A stretch of DNA of 64,000 nt from Onchocerca volvulus (Eukaryota; Nematoda; Chromadorea; Rhabditida; Onchocercidae): assembly GCA_000499405.2 (NCBI GenBank), contig HG738137.1, forward strand, positions 14,625,661 through 14,689,660, in the 5' to 3' direction. A program made the position numbers and the translations under genes. Below, in pieces: positions 1 through 11,087 of this stretch. The notes beneath the pieces are model-generated. The model ran no database searches. It was not told the DNA's origin and saw only the letters and a list, made by a program, of their open reading frames with translations. Position 1 is the stretch's first letter; each line of letters opens with the position of its first letter.

Positions 1-61
1 TGCCAAATTTTGAAAACAATTAGTGCAGAACTTTCGAAGTTTCATTCAGGGTAACAGGGAG

Positions 62-1640
62 AATTTACATTTTTATTTATAAATTTTATTATATAGAATA
101 TAAATTTTGCAGAAATTAATTTTTCTTGTTATAATGTTATTCGCTTTTTTTTTTGGTGGAAATTGTGCTTCTATTTATAGCCAGTGATTAATTGATTAAA
201 AATTGATTATGTAATAATTAAGATAATTTTGTAATAATTAAGATTACTATTCTTTGTCGTATCAATGACTAAATCGATGATAAATTCCTTCTTGAAAAGA
301 AGGACTAATTCAATTATTTTAACAACAAATTAAATTTGCTTAAAATTTGCAAATTTTTTCGCTTAAAAATTTTATATTTATTCGATAACATATCTAAGTA
401 TTCCTGATTAATTTTCGAATTATGATACCAATTTATCATTGTAGATTTAATTACTAAGAATTGCATATTTGTGATTTTCGTCTGTGTATTATTCGTTGTG
501 TGCTCTTTATCTTATCAATGATATGAGCCATTGCGATCAAATCACTGCTACACAGTTTATTAAATAGAAATTTGCCACAACATTTAATAAAATAAGAAGT
601 TCGAATTTTGTAAACATTTTCGAAATATGATATGATTTTAATCAAGCAAACTAAAGCAGCATATAAAATTAGCCGAATATACTTAGAATCATAATAATTA
701 AGCAGGATGAATAACTATAAGATAATGGTATTTAATGCTGTGAGAAAAATGCATTCATTTTTTGTAAATTTCATTCCCTAATTTTGTCAATGAATTTTTT
801 CCTCTATTTTTTTTGTTTTTTCTTTAACGATGATAAATTATTTCTGATTATTACTACTTGCAGGTCATTTAAGAAAAAAGTTGAATCAGAATATTTAATA
901 TTATTTTAAAACTTCATGTATCGTCCATAATATTTGATAATGAATAATTTGATTCGTAATATTGTTAACTGTTATTTCATACTTCAGGCGTATATTTCAA
1001 AAAAAAAAAAAAAAATTTTCATATATAATGAATATAATTATATCAGATTTAATGTGATGTAAATATGCAATATATTCGGTGAAGAGAGAAAGTTCACTTT
1101 TGATAAATCAGTTTTCAAGCAGTAACACAAACAAAGCTCACATGAAGTTATAGAAAATCAGAAACTTTGGAAAAAATCATTTCTATCATTTCATTCAATC
1201 ACTAAGTCATAGCTTCTCTTCCCGATTATTTGAACTTCTTCATTTAAAAACTTTACAAACACTATCACACGCCACATACACCCACGTGGACGCCCATACA
1301 CTTTTATACATAGTGAATTCACAAATATTTTTCAGTTGTTTATGCTTTTTAGCAATTTTATGCCTCAAAAATTCCTACAATTCAATTTCCCGAGTTAAAA
1401 AAGTAAATTTTGTTTAATTTGCACAAGTTTTAACACACGCATATTGCACAATGAAAATAATGAAACCTTGTAAATTTTTAAAACTACAGGCGAAGTGGCA
1501 AGTGTCAATTTCAGTGTCAATAAACAAGAGAAAAAAATGGTAAAAATTGATAATTTATTCCTAAATAAATATCCGATTTGTTACATGAATTAAAAAATTA
1601 TCTATTGACATTTTTATGTGAGCAGTCTTTTTTTTATTCT
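62..1640. repeat. Long direct repeat, copy A
   Basis: This stretch is matched, base for base over long blocks but with many substitutions and small indels, by 13679-15235 in the same orientation. Shared landmarks are the block with a TGGTGGAAA core near 155, the paired AATTAAGATAATTTTG block near 220, the block near 1080-1140 (AGAAAGTTCAC) and the terminal block ending in TTTTTATGTGAGCAGTC. I find no open reading frame or RNA gene in it. It is AT-rich, non-coding and of unknown type. It may be flanking or non-coding sequence of the adjacent Helitron, since a Helitron relic follows it at about 2.1 kb and a Helitron 3' end precedes the other copy. Confidence 0.8.
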
Positions 1641-1643
1641 ACA

Positions 1644-1788
1644 ACTGTCGGAACAACCGAATAAAAGTTATTCGATATATTGGTGTAATTAAAATAATTC
1701 TACTTTTTAATTGCTCATGTCGGAGTGACCGAACAAAAGGTAATTCATGTATGGTGTAATTAAACTAGTTCTATCTTCTAGTTGCTCA
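1644..1788. repeat. Imperfect 73-bp tandem duplication
   Basis: Two diverged units (about 1644-1716 and 1717-1788) share the order TGTCGGA..GACCGAA, a GGTGTAATTAAA block, a TTCTA block and a terminal TTGCTC. It begins where similarity to the second long-repeat copy stops, so it marks the edge of repeat A. No coding potential. Confidence 0.7.
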
Positions 1789-2099
1789 CCTCATTTCGTA
1801 AATGTAATGGTAGTTAAAATTTTTGAGTAATTGGGCAGTCAATTAAAACAATTACAAATCTATCGAAATTCATATTGGTTAAATTTAATTGGTTTTGCCC
1901 TAATGGAATAATGACCAACGAGAATTTAATTATCCAATCTAAAGACCAAATCATATCACCGACAAAAAATGAAGCAGTTATCAATGTCTGCGCCGGCGAT
2001 TAATGACACCCAGAAAGGATAAAATTCATTTTGAAAGGATAAATTCATCATGAAGCCTGTTCTCTATGCTGATAAAAAATGCCTGCTGGAGAACATGTC

Positions 2100-2865
2100 A
2101 ATGTTTCAACTACAGGCGAAGTGGCAATTTTTATAGTCGGAGATCAATTTCAACCTCTTCATCGAAGAAACGATCAATTGACAAAAGTTGCAGAAACTCA
2201 TCATGCTACGATGCCTTGCAATATTCAATAATTTTTTGGATGGTGCCGATAGATTAATTCAAAGTTAAGATGATAAATCCATCCAATGGTAAAAAACAAA
2301 TAAAAAATGTAGCGCAATGAACTATTTCATATCGATTAGTGATTCGAGTGAATGGAGAAAATTACATTTTGAAATGCAGTCAGTTGTTTCGCCAACATGA
2401 CGTAGGTGCGTATGCAAAAAGTGAAACAGAACGTTTGATATTCATCCATTTGAATCAGGCAAGCTTCTGTCTAATGAATGCATTCATTTGCGCGATGCAG
2501 TTGTAAATAACGGTTAGTTGTATTACCGTCAAATAACATTGGAAGACTAATGATTTTCCCGTCTTCATATTCAGGCAGTTCAAGTCATATGCATAACTAC
2601 GATCAAGATGCAATTGTAATGTTTATCATTACGAGCGTCCAGACCTATTCATTACATTTACATGTAGTCCAGTTTGGGATGATATACAAAAGCTCTTACT
2701 TTTTGGTGAATCATCGATGGATAGGCATGATATCATAGCAAATGTTGTCAGACAAAACTGAATTCGTTGATGGATTTCATGGTAAAACATGGCGTATTTG
2801 GATCTATGCGCTGCTGAATGCACTCTGTGGAATGGCAAAAAAAGAGGATTGTTGGGGAAAGAAGG
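2100..2865 (+). pseudogene. Helitron Rep-side (Helitron_like_N) coding relic
   Basis: Reading across frameshifts gives successive Helitron signatures: an EVA-x-IVGDQF block then HRRNDQLTKVAETH (2112-2200), CYDALQYSIIFW (about 2205-2240), RLVIRVNGENYILKC and QLF (2335-2390), a SETERLIFIHLNQA block (2420-2465), PSSYSGSSSHMHNYDQDA (2555-2615), then RPDLFITFTCSPVWDDIQ and RHDIIANVVRQ (2635-2755), and LMDFMVKHGVFGS plus an SVEWQK end (2765-2840). At least four frameshifts or stops separate these blocks. Similarity stops at RGL near 2855, just before the expected PHAHIL catalytic region, which is absent. Confidence 0.9.
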
Positions 2866-2879
2866 CTTCTGATCGATTT

Positions 2880-3670
2880 GTAATTTGGGGTTCTCGAGTT
2901 GTCGGTTTGGAGATTTTTACGCTGCTCTGACTTGGTAGGTCAACAATGGCCCTTATTGAGTTTACACGAAATTATAAACAATATCGGACTTTACAATAGC
3001 AAGCAATAAAAAATGTACAATACGCGAATAAATGAAGAACGCCAATAATGATCCCTTATGAATTGTTGCTCGTGCTGTCGTTCAAATTGCTTGATATTGG
3101 CTGGGAACTTATTGCTATTGATACTGATGTAGAAGAGACCGTGATGTAGTTTCTTTTTTGCTGATGAACTGACGATGCTGAACTTGTAGACACTGAAGCC
3201 CGCCGCTGACCTTGATGTATTAATGATAGGCATACTGAAGAAATTACTGCCGCCGCTGCTGCTGATATACTCAAGCATTGATGATCTCCTTCCCGAAAGT
3301 TCCCTTCATTTTATGATCATCCTTTATAAGGGCTGAAGTTCACACATTAATCAAACAAAGGGTCGGTATTGGCAAAGACTAAAGGATAAGAGATAAGTAA
3401 TGCTTAAAGCATTTAAACAAGGAACAAAGCTTAAGTCCCTACAATATTCGACAATTAACATGATTACAACCATTTACAATCCTTTAGATAAAACGCATGA
3501 TATTTATTCTTATGACATTCTAGACACATTTCATAACATTTACAATACATGCCTTTATTGTGCTTTAGAGGCTTTAGACAAAGACTTTTATAATATTAAA
3601 ATTTTTTTTTGTGCCTTGTAACATTCCAAACATTGACATGTTTTACAACTATTTACAACATGTTTTGCAG
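2880..3670. other. Unclassified insertion inside the Helitron, with degenerate internal repeats
   Basis: No Helitron similarity is visible here. On the minus strand a TATAAAGG box near 3328 is followed by an ATG at 3276 and a serine/alanine-rich open frame of about 70-95 codons in two overlapping frames. I do not recognise it. Between 3440 and 3665 a core of about 45-50 bp, ending on the plus strand with the motif ACAACNATTTACAA, recurs three times in decayed form (about 3441-3484, 3510-3558 and 3616-3662). The base composition is less AT-rich than the surrounding desert. It may be part of another transposable element; LTRs or terminal repeats were not identified. Confidence 0.45.
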
Positions 3671-3797
3671 CTGTCGTCTTTTCTTTCTGGTCGTTACAAA
3701 ATTGAAGTGGTGTATCCTGTTCTTCAGTTCTCACAGTTTCTTCAATTTTGTTGTTTGACTCACTCGGAAACGAACCTCAAACTTGGGTAATTAAACC
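3611..3797 (-). pseudogene. Exact SL1 spliced-leader copy joined to unknown sequence
   Basis: The minus strand at 3797-3776 is identical over all 22 nt to nematode spliced leader SL1 (it starts GGTTTAATTACC and ends AAGTTTGAG). The next bases are GTTCGTTTCC, not the GTAA-type donor of a true SL RNA gene. About 165 bases further on is a run of nine A's (plus-strand T's at 3602-3610). One frame of this segment is open for about 50 codons and is rich in Cys near its end (CKTCQCLECYK). The layout resembles a reverse-transcribed copy of a trans-spliced mRNA. The A-run, however, falls within a degenerate repeat, so it may be coincidental. Confidence 0.55.
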
Positions 3798-4516
3798 TTT
3801 ATTATGATTAATTTGTTAATCAACGGACGTAGCAATTATATCAACAGTACAATTTCGATAATATCAAAAGGACAACTCTCTGAAGAAATAATACCAAAAA
3901 AGGGGAGCTGGACTACGCAATAAAAAAAAATTGTTATACCACGAGATGGACCATCCGACCGAGCTCATGACTGCCATTCTTTGAAATGATTTTTGTACTC
4001 AGGAACCTCTTTTTCTTCGTAAATGAAGGATCCTGGTATCATTTTCGGGCTACAAGAAAGATCCTTTATTGTCTTATTGTACTTGTGGTTAGCGCATGAC
4101 GAAAGACAGCTTTTATAAAGCTTATTGACTTAATAGACAAAAAATGATTTCACAATCAACTACAGCAAATAAGCGAGGTCAAAATTTAAACAAAGGAATC
4201 GCTGATTTTCTTCTTTTATCCTTGCAATTTCAGCGGTGACAGCCATTTGCAATCTTAAGACAAAGAAAATTGTCAGCAGATAAGATGGTGAGAAACAAAA
4301 GACCACTTTGCGCAAAAATGGATAAATGGCTTAAATGTATGATATTACAAGTTTTAATTATAAGCAAAATTTGGATTATGTCGGACTTCAGTTTATCGAT
4401 AAGGATTGTCATACGCACATACATTGAATTGGCTCTATAACAAAATTACTTCAGAAGAAATAGACAATTGATATGTCGATAAGGGTTTGCATGAAGCTGG
4501 AAGAAAAATATGATAC

Positions 4517-5110
4517 ATGGACTTTGTAGTACAAGCAGTCATAGAAAAGTCCATCGACACTGTTGTTGAAGTAGACGAAGCAGTTAATTATCTAACAAAA
4601 TCTTTGAATTCACTCGATCTGCCAGAGATGTCGCCGCACCTGCTGCAATTGAAAATGTACATGTCAATTATCAGGTTGCAAAATATCAATCAGCCAAAAC
4701 TTCGCAAAGGCACACGGCTTACAATGAAAAAATAAATGAGCAGCATCGTAAAAACAGCAATCTTGAGAAGACTTTTCAAAGGTGAAGATATTCTCATTCC
4801 TTGAGCTGCTGTGATTCCAAAAAATATGCCATTTTAATTTAAGCGATTGCAATTCCCAATTCGACTGGCGTTCATTCACCACCAACAAAGCTCAGAGCCA
4901 ACCTTTGGAATTGTGCAGTTTAGCTCCTGAGACGGATTATTTTTCACATAAAGACGAACTGTTTCTCACAACTAGCAAACCAGATCAGACAATCTCTATA
5001 TCTATGTAGTCACTGGAGCAACAAAAAATGGAAAAAAAGTTAAATTGAATTAAGCATAGTTTATTAGCAATGGAACAACAAAAAATGTTGCATACTCACG
5101 AGCACTGTGA
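4517..5110 (+). pseudogene. Helitron PIF1-like helicase C-terminal relic
   Basis: An ATG-initiated 72-codon open frame at 4517-4735 contains SIDTVVEVDEAVNYLTKSLN, then LDLPEMSPHLLQLK and NINQPKLRKGTRLTMKK, matching the end region of Helitron helicases. Similarity continues out of frame as KGEDILIP, NMPF-FKRLQFPIRLAF and NKAQSQPLELC, with a damaged CSRVGKPDNL-type motif VI near 4970-5000 and a KNVVY-like end near 5085. There are several stops and frameshifts. The same segment is better preserved at 12318-12527. Confidence 0.85.
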
Positions 5111-5786
5111 AATTAGCGCAATAGAAACGTGCGCTTTCCTGTTCTTCCTTCACCACTTAACCAAAATGAGCTACAGCAACGCGTGTATATAAAAAGTATA
5201 TAAAAACATGCATTTATTCGAATTCAAAGTTGTCTCAAAATTTCAGAGAAATAGTTAAGAGCTTTCGGAGATCTTAGATTTCGAACTAATATAAATAAGG
5301 CACGTGTTGGAGAAATTTCAGAGGATTAAGATTTTGAATAAACGAAAATTCACATTTTTTGTTCATATGGACTAGATGGAGTCGGATATGCGAAGCGTGA
5401 CACAACTAACTAAATACAACCAGCTAAATATTATTCTTCGTGGCCGGTCCAGTTATTCTATTAATAATTCCCTTATTCCCTTTCTTTCGAGATCTGAAAA
5501 CTCAACATAAAGTACAGGTATAAGGTTCATCATTTGCATGAACTGAAAAAGGGAAGTGTTTAACGCATTATCTTCGATTTATTGATTTATTGACATGAAG
5601 CTGTTCAAAGAAATTCTTGTTTCATGTTGCGTCTGATGTGTAGTATTGTGGTTTATTATAGCATTAAATATATATTAAAAGGTTTTATATGGAGTGGTTT
5701 TAATTCTTTCGCCGATTTATTAAAAAAAAAATTACATCCTGGATGCTGCAGAAAAGCATTAATTATATTTGTATTCGAATTGTATT

Positions 5787-6063
5787 TGTCGCTGAAAGAA
5801 GCGAGAAAGATCATACAAAAGTGATTTCTTTGTTAGCGCTTGAGATAGCGCCTTTATGGTATAATTTACAACAGAATGAAACAAAGGTTAAGACGTTTAA
5901 CACAATCATATGGCAAGCTGAAGCAACTTAACAAAGCCATAAACTAAGCCATTTAATTTGAAACAAAGAGATAAATTTCTTGCAACCATTAACGGTTACA
6001 ATTTGCTCCATTTAAAACAAAGAAATCACTTTTGTATGATCTTTCTCGCTTCTTTCAGCGACA
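5787..6063. repeat. Perfect 48-bp inverted repeat formed by BEL/Pao LTR starts
   Basis: 5787-5834 and 6016-6063 are exact reverse complements over 48 bp (TGTCGCTGAAAGAAGCGAG onward on each outward-reading strand), separated by 181 bp. The right arm follows, on the minus strand, a purine-rich CGCCCCGGGAG tract right after a BEL/Pao polyprotein end, so TGTCGC is very probably the start of the 3' LTR. The left arm is the same LTR start in the opposite direction without its polypurine tract. After the 48 bp the two arms diverge completely. Confidence 0.75.
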
Positions 6064-6332
6064 CTCCCGGGGCGAACGATCCTTTCGGCTTTGTTTTTCG
6101 TCGGAGATCTCCAAGGGATAGAGATGCCCTACTGCTCTCACTAGTTCGCTTCCACTAGCTATTCTTACCACTGCTGATCTGCATATACCATCCTTACCCC
6201 TTACGAGTCTCTGTACTCTCCCCATTTTCCAAATATTTCTAGGGCAATCTGCTTTCAACAACACCAGCTCATCTATCTCTGGTTCTCGCCGAATTCGGCT
6301 GCGAGGTCCTCGATGTTTACGTTGAGCTCGTT
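6055..6332 (-). pseudogene. BEL/Pao retrotransposon polyprotein C-terminus (DUF5641 region)
   Basis: The minus-strand frame reads into the assembly gap and ends at the LTR. It shows the end of a BEL/Pao pol polyprotein, the domain after the integrase known as DUF5641: EPEIDELVLLKADCPRN, then IWKMGRVQRLVRGKDG, CRSAVVRIASGSE, LVRAVGHLYPLE. The family pattern is a V-L-I-K-D-x-x-x-P-R-N-x-W-x-x-G-R-V block followed by RLYPLE. The upstream part is lost in the gap, so whether the element is intact cannot be judged. A CGCCCCGGGAG polypurine-like tract separates it from the LTR start at 6063. Confidence 0.85.
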
Positions 6333-6423
6333 NNNNNNNNNNNNNNNNNNNNNNNNNNNNNNNNNNNNNNNNNNNNNNNNNNNNNNNNNNNNNNNNNNNN
6401 NNNNNNNNNNNNNNNNNNNNNNN
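6333..6423. other. Assembly gap (91 N)
   Basis: Run of 91 undetermined bases that cuts the BEL/Pao element. The sequence on the right side (from 6424) shows no retrotransposon similarity, so the true gap may be several kb, or the assembly may have joined different copies. Confidence 0.99.
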
Positions 6424-8793
6424 CTTGAATTTATTCATTCATTAATATGATCATTCCTAGGATATTAACCAGCTAGCTAAGCATGGTCATTTCTAAATTA
6501 TATCGACATGTGATCTACTTTTTGTCATTTAATTTGATATTTGTGGTAAAAATACACAAATCATATTAAAAGCACTTCTTCTGTATCACTCTTTCCGCAT
6601 ATAACAAAGAATTCATAAATATCTATGCTTGCATTTGAGAATTTATGAGGTAAGAACTATTTGATTTTAAAGAAAGTCACCAGATAAAATCACTTTGTGA
6701 ACATAAACTTTCTGAAGGAAAATCAAATCCTTGTTCAAAGTGCTTCATTTGTTTCTTTACAAATTTCAGATATCCATGATAATTCTGTACAAAATTACGA
6801 AGTTACATATTGTCACTTGAAACCTATATTATAACTTGTTTCCAAAGATAGAATTAGTGCGAGTAATGCAATAAAGTTGAAATGGCTACAAAATGTAAAT
6901 TCATTCTCGGGTAATCTTGCAAGTAATGAATAGTAAATACTTTCATGCAAATCAGCATGAATTTATATTTTCTACTTGTTATGTTAACATTTAGAAAGCG
7001 AATTATTGATTAGATTTATTAATAATAGTTCTATTAAGATGCTTTTCATTTTAAAGAAATCGAACCTATCGCTTGAACTTATTCGACAACACACAAAGAA
7101 ATTTGCTATTAAGAAATTTCTCAGGTCGAAATGAATTAAATAAAATGATAAAATGAAAAATACAAGCAGATTTGCCGATCCATTTTTTACATTTTATTAA
7201 AAATATTTTTTCATCAAAATATTCTTTCACCTGCATAAATCATTTCACAGCTGTAATCGATCATTTTAACGTGCTCCTTGAATGGGATTTTCCTAACAGC
7301 ATTATAGTATTACTAGTAATCTACACATCAAGAAGCTTTAAATGAAGAATTAATACTACCTGACATAACTGAAACCTTTGCGTCCTTGCTTATTCTTAAG
7401 TAATCTAAGAATGAGGAATTAATACTAAAATTTTTTTTTACAATTTAAAGAAAAGCAATTATGGGATCATTTTTTGAAATGAAATAAATGTATCGTTGCA
7501 ATATCATTTTAACGGAGCATTTCTTCTGCATTTTCCGCATTATCGTGTTTGTTCAAATTATTTTACAAAACTGACACCGCGATCATATTAAATGAAATTG
7601 ATTTCAACAAAAATGATATTGCTATCAACAATTTTTACGACAGTTGTGTAAAATATATATTTCAGTTTCAATTGCTGAAAATTTCGACACGCAAAAAATT
7701 TGCGCCAATTTTTCGTCTAGTTCTTCAATAGAACAACTGTTATCTACAAAGACACTGATTACACTAGTTTCCAATTTATTAAACCACAAGTTGTTATAAT
7801 GATTGCATTTTAATTTGGTTTGAATTGCTCATTTCATTAACGGAGCGATATATCAAATATGCATATTTGAATATGCTGTAGAAATAGTAAATTAAGGTCC
7901 AAATACTTCAGCTAGTCAAGGCAGATAATGTATCAAAATTTCATTTATATCGCTGGATTGTTCTCGTTTATTGCAATTTTATCCATTTTAATGATTTGAT
8001 TGTATTTAGGCAGATTTTCCATAAACTTCTATAAATTCGTCGCAGATATCAATAACAATATTCATTCGTAATTGTCAGTGAAAATCTGACGAATCATCTT
8101 TTTGCGGATTTTAAAACATATGCCATTTCTGAATTAAAACTGAAATTCTTATCAAAAGTAGAATAAATAATCATATCAGAGTTACAAATCGATTTGAAAA
8201 GAAAACTGGTCATGGTCGAATTTTGATGATCATTTCGAATCAATGGTTTTATTCAATTAATATACACAAATTCGATGTCAATAATATTACAACTGCATTT
8301 AATAAACGATTAAAAACAATTTAACTTAATTAAGAAGCAGTAGTGAGAATAAATGAATAGGAAGGTATATTTTAAAACTTCGTAACTAACAAAATTGGTT
8401 TAATTTTTTTTTTTTTGGAACTTAATAAATTAAAAAAAAAAATGTTCCAAAATGAAACTAACAATATCGCGAACATAAAAAAAAAACTTTAAATGATTTT
8501 TTTTGTTTAATTCCACTAAAGTTTTAATTACGAATTAATGGAATTGGGCATTTGAACATCATGAATATACCAAAGGTTTAAAGAGAGCCAAATACATTTA
8601 CATTCATATTTTGACCAAAAGATATTGAAATTATAAAATGAAACGATTAGAAAGTCATTAAATTTAAAGAAAATTATGCAGTCATTTGACAAATTAACCT
8701 CCCCATAATTTCAGGATACTAACATCTATTACTGCCCTGCTTGTTCCTAAAATTATTAATATTGGGTTTTTTCTTAATGTGCAATTCTCAAAT
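6424..8793. other. Intergenic, no gene recognised
   Basis: AT-rich sequence read on both strands. A 60-codon frame opening at TTG (7549-7731) has no recognisable motif and no convincing splice context. I see no RNA gene and no clear repeat family. Confidence 0.6.
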
Positions 8794-11087
8794 TTAAAAA
8801 TTTTTTTTAATGATGTTACGTGCTTCCTTATTGAAAATGAAAAAAACAGTTGACAATACGCCACAATAGGAAATGACATAGGAATTTATGATAATATTCA
8901 TTAGAATGGTGATTTCTTCCCCAAAAATCTCGAACAGAATTGGTAACAGAACGTTTAAAAGTACAACTTCAACTTCCAATGCACCGCAATTCCATGCGGC
9001 TTGAATTAATACCGACCATTCGTAGCGCCGAACTTTCATTGTATTTAATCCGTCATTCATTTTCCCAGTTCCTAAATATATTTCTTAATTTAGTTATAAA
9101 ATAATTAAAATAGGAGAGAACAACGACGGATTTAACAAACGTCCTTGTAACTTTTCAAACTAACTTGAAAATGACCATTCTTGTTAAGTAAAAAAAAGAA
9201 AAAATAAAATACAGGAAATTGCTGGTTCAAACCTTGATTTTGACTGATATCCGTCACAGATCGTTTTTTAAGATGCATACTGTAAAATATGGCAGCATAC
9301 ATAATGAACATTATATTGGGCATGGATAAAACCCATAAATTACGAATTCTAAATTATGAAAGCAATTGATAATTATTAAATATTTTTCAACTGAAACTAA
9401 CTGCAACAGCAGAAAGACACTGGCTATTGTAGCATTTGGTTAGCTTTAAATTTTTAAAAACGTCCTTAAGAATCGGTTGATATTCTGGAGAAATATGAAT
9501 TCAGAAATATTCGTCTAAAATTTTACAGTTCTATGATTTTAAGATTAGGTTCAAAATTTGCTGAAAATTGAATTAAACATCATTGAAAGATAACCTTTGC
9601 CAAATTTTTCCACTTGAATTTTCACATTTTTTCTCCCTAGCCAAGTTCCAGACACGAAATATTCTAGTACAATAATAAAACTCACCAAATGTGGACGCTG
9701 AAAATTTGACCTATTACAAATAAACTATTGATAAGTTTAGCAATGATTCCTGGAATTTTAAATGTTCAAATATCAACTAAAAAAATAATGATTAAAGAAA
9801 ATCAATCAAAATCGCTCCATTTTGTTGTAATCCGATTTCCAGAATTTGGCATCAATTATTGTAAAACTTTATTTCAGGAGTTTGATATTAGTTAATATAG
9901 TACAACGATGACACAATCGAACAAGTTTCGAAAATGACAAGGTGTCATTCCTAGATCTACTTTTAGCAGAATTTTGAATGAAATGATACCCATTTATAAA
10001 TTGTTCAAAGAAGAACAATCATTGAAAGAAATCATTTCGATCATTCTTTGTACAATATCAATGAATCATACCTAAAACTGACAGCCAAACAAGAGTGATT
10101 AGAAAATACAGCCTTGTCGATTTAAAAAAAGAATTGTATTTTGGCAAAACAAATGTGACAAAGCGATTCAATGCCAAGAGAAATGAAAAATGCAGTATGG
10201 ATGTATATGAAAATGAAAATATAATTGTAAATGTGTAGTTAATCCTTGTGGTTTCGTTCCCTAAAATATAAGCAAATTAGATGCTCGGAAAAGTTTTTTC
10301 GCTTAATGCAATGACGATATTCTGTAAAAGCGAGATTTTTAGAAAGTTTTTTACAAGAAAGAAGGATCTGATAGAATGAAATATCCTCTACATTTAAAAA
10401 TTTCCATTTCAGTATTCAAATTTTTGATTTTGATAACAGTTAAATTCTGTGTTCTAAATTTGTCTCAAAAAACATTGATATTACTTATGTGACACAAAAA
10501 CTAAATTTATCTCTTACAAGACAAGAAAGTTTCAATTTCTGTTCCTCGAAAAAAATATGACAGCTTTAATTATTAGAAATATTCCTAATACCGAAATATT
10601 TTGTCCGCAAGATTAGAAAACGAATATATTTCATTAGCAATGATCTCTTCGTTCTTCGCAAATCATTTTTGAAACAGTTATTTGAAGTAATTGCTGAATG
10701 AGCGAATAGTCCCAAAGTAAATGTTTCTGTGAAATGTAAATAAAACAACTTACCATGGAGACTATTTTCATTTTGTAATATTTCAGGTAGTACAACGATT
10801 AGTTGAGGGAGAAAAGCCAAAAAATTAGAAATAATCAGCTGTGATGCAATATAAACAAATGACTGACTGTAAGGATTGCCTTTTCTTCCAGAGAATAATG
10901 CAGTAGCCATTAGAATATTACTCGCAATACCGTATAGCAAAAAAACGGCAAAAAGCAGAACTGCTATGTATTTCAAAACTTTATGATGCTCGTCTCTTAT
11001 GTCTAACACTTTTGTCATATTTTTTTCCAGACAGGTTGAAGGTAATACTAGAAGTAATGCAATAATATGGAAAGAACGAGCCACCAT
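8794..11087 (-). CDS. Serpentine receptor, probably class x (Srx)-like GPCR
   Basis: Five exons, joined by phase: 11087-10754, 10260-10072, 9697-9595, 9348-9233, 9071-8794; 339 residues. Seven hydrophobic segments are visible: TM1 near residue 40 (AVFLLYGIASNILMATALF), TM2 (YIASQLIISNFLAFLPQL), TM3 (FSYTSILHFSFLLALNRF), TM4 (LYFLITLVWLSVLG), TM5 (VLSMPNIMFIMYAAIFYSMH), TM6 (VLIQAAWNCGALEVEVVLL) and TM7 (NSYVISYCGVLSTVFFIF). The Asn in TM1 and LNRF at the end of TM3, in place of DRY, are typical of nematode Srx/Srsx chemoreceptors, expected in the plasma membrane of sensory cells. Residues 1-21 resemble a signal peptide; Met24 is an alternative start. ATG 11087 lies just behind a GATAG acceptor-like site. 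The ligand is unknown and the subclass is less certain than the GPCR call. Confidence 0.85.

Larger units (their letters stand above)
2090..5120 (+). mobile_element. Decayed autonomous Helitron, interrupted
   Basis: Relic of a rolling-circle transposon of the Helitron superfamily. The left block (2090-2880) matches the Rep-side N-terminal domain of the Helitron Rep/helicase protein. The right block (4517-5110) matches the C-terminal end of its PIF1-like helicase. The catalytic HUH region and most of the helicase (Walker A/B) are missing. The 2880-4516 interval between the blocks carries unrelated sequence, including a degenerate repeat and an antisense spliced-leader copy. Both blocks are full of stops and frameshifts, so this copy cannot encode a transposase. 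Exact termini were not found; similarity to the second copy at 12.3 kb continues to about 5400. Confidence 0.85.

Noticed and set aside
3690..3797. A genuine SL1 RNA gene
   Set aside because: The leader is exact, but the following bases are GTTCG instead of the GTAA-type donor, and no Sm site or stem pattern lies at the expected distance.
7549..7731. Plus-strand 60-codon frame
   Set aside because: It opens with TTG, has no recognisable motif and no acceptor/donor context; expected by chance at this composition.
9150..9240. tRNA gene (GGTTCAAACC B-box-like word)
   Set aside because: The word is the complement of the receptor's exon 4 splice donor, and there is no A box or cloverleaf around it.
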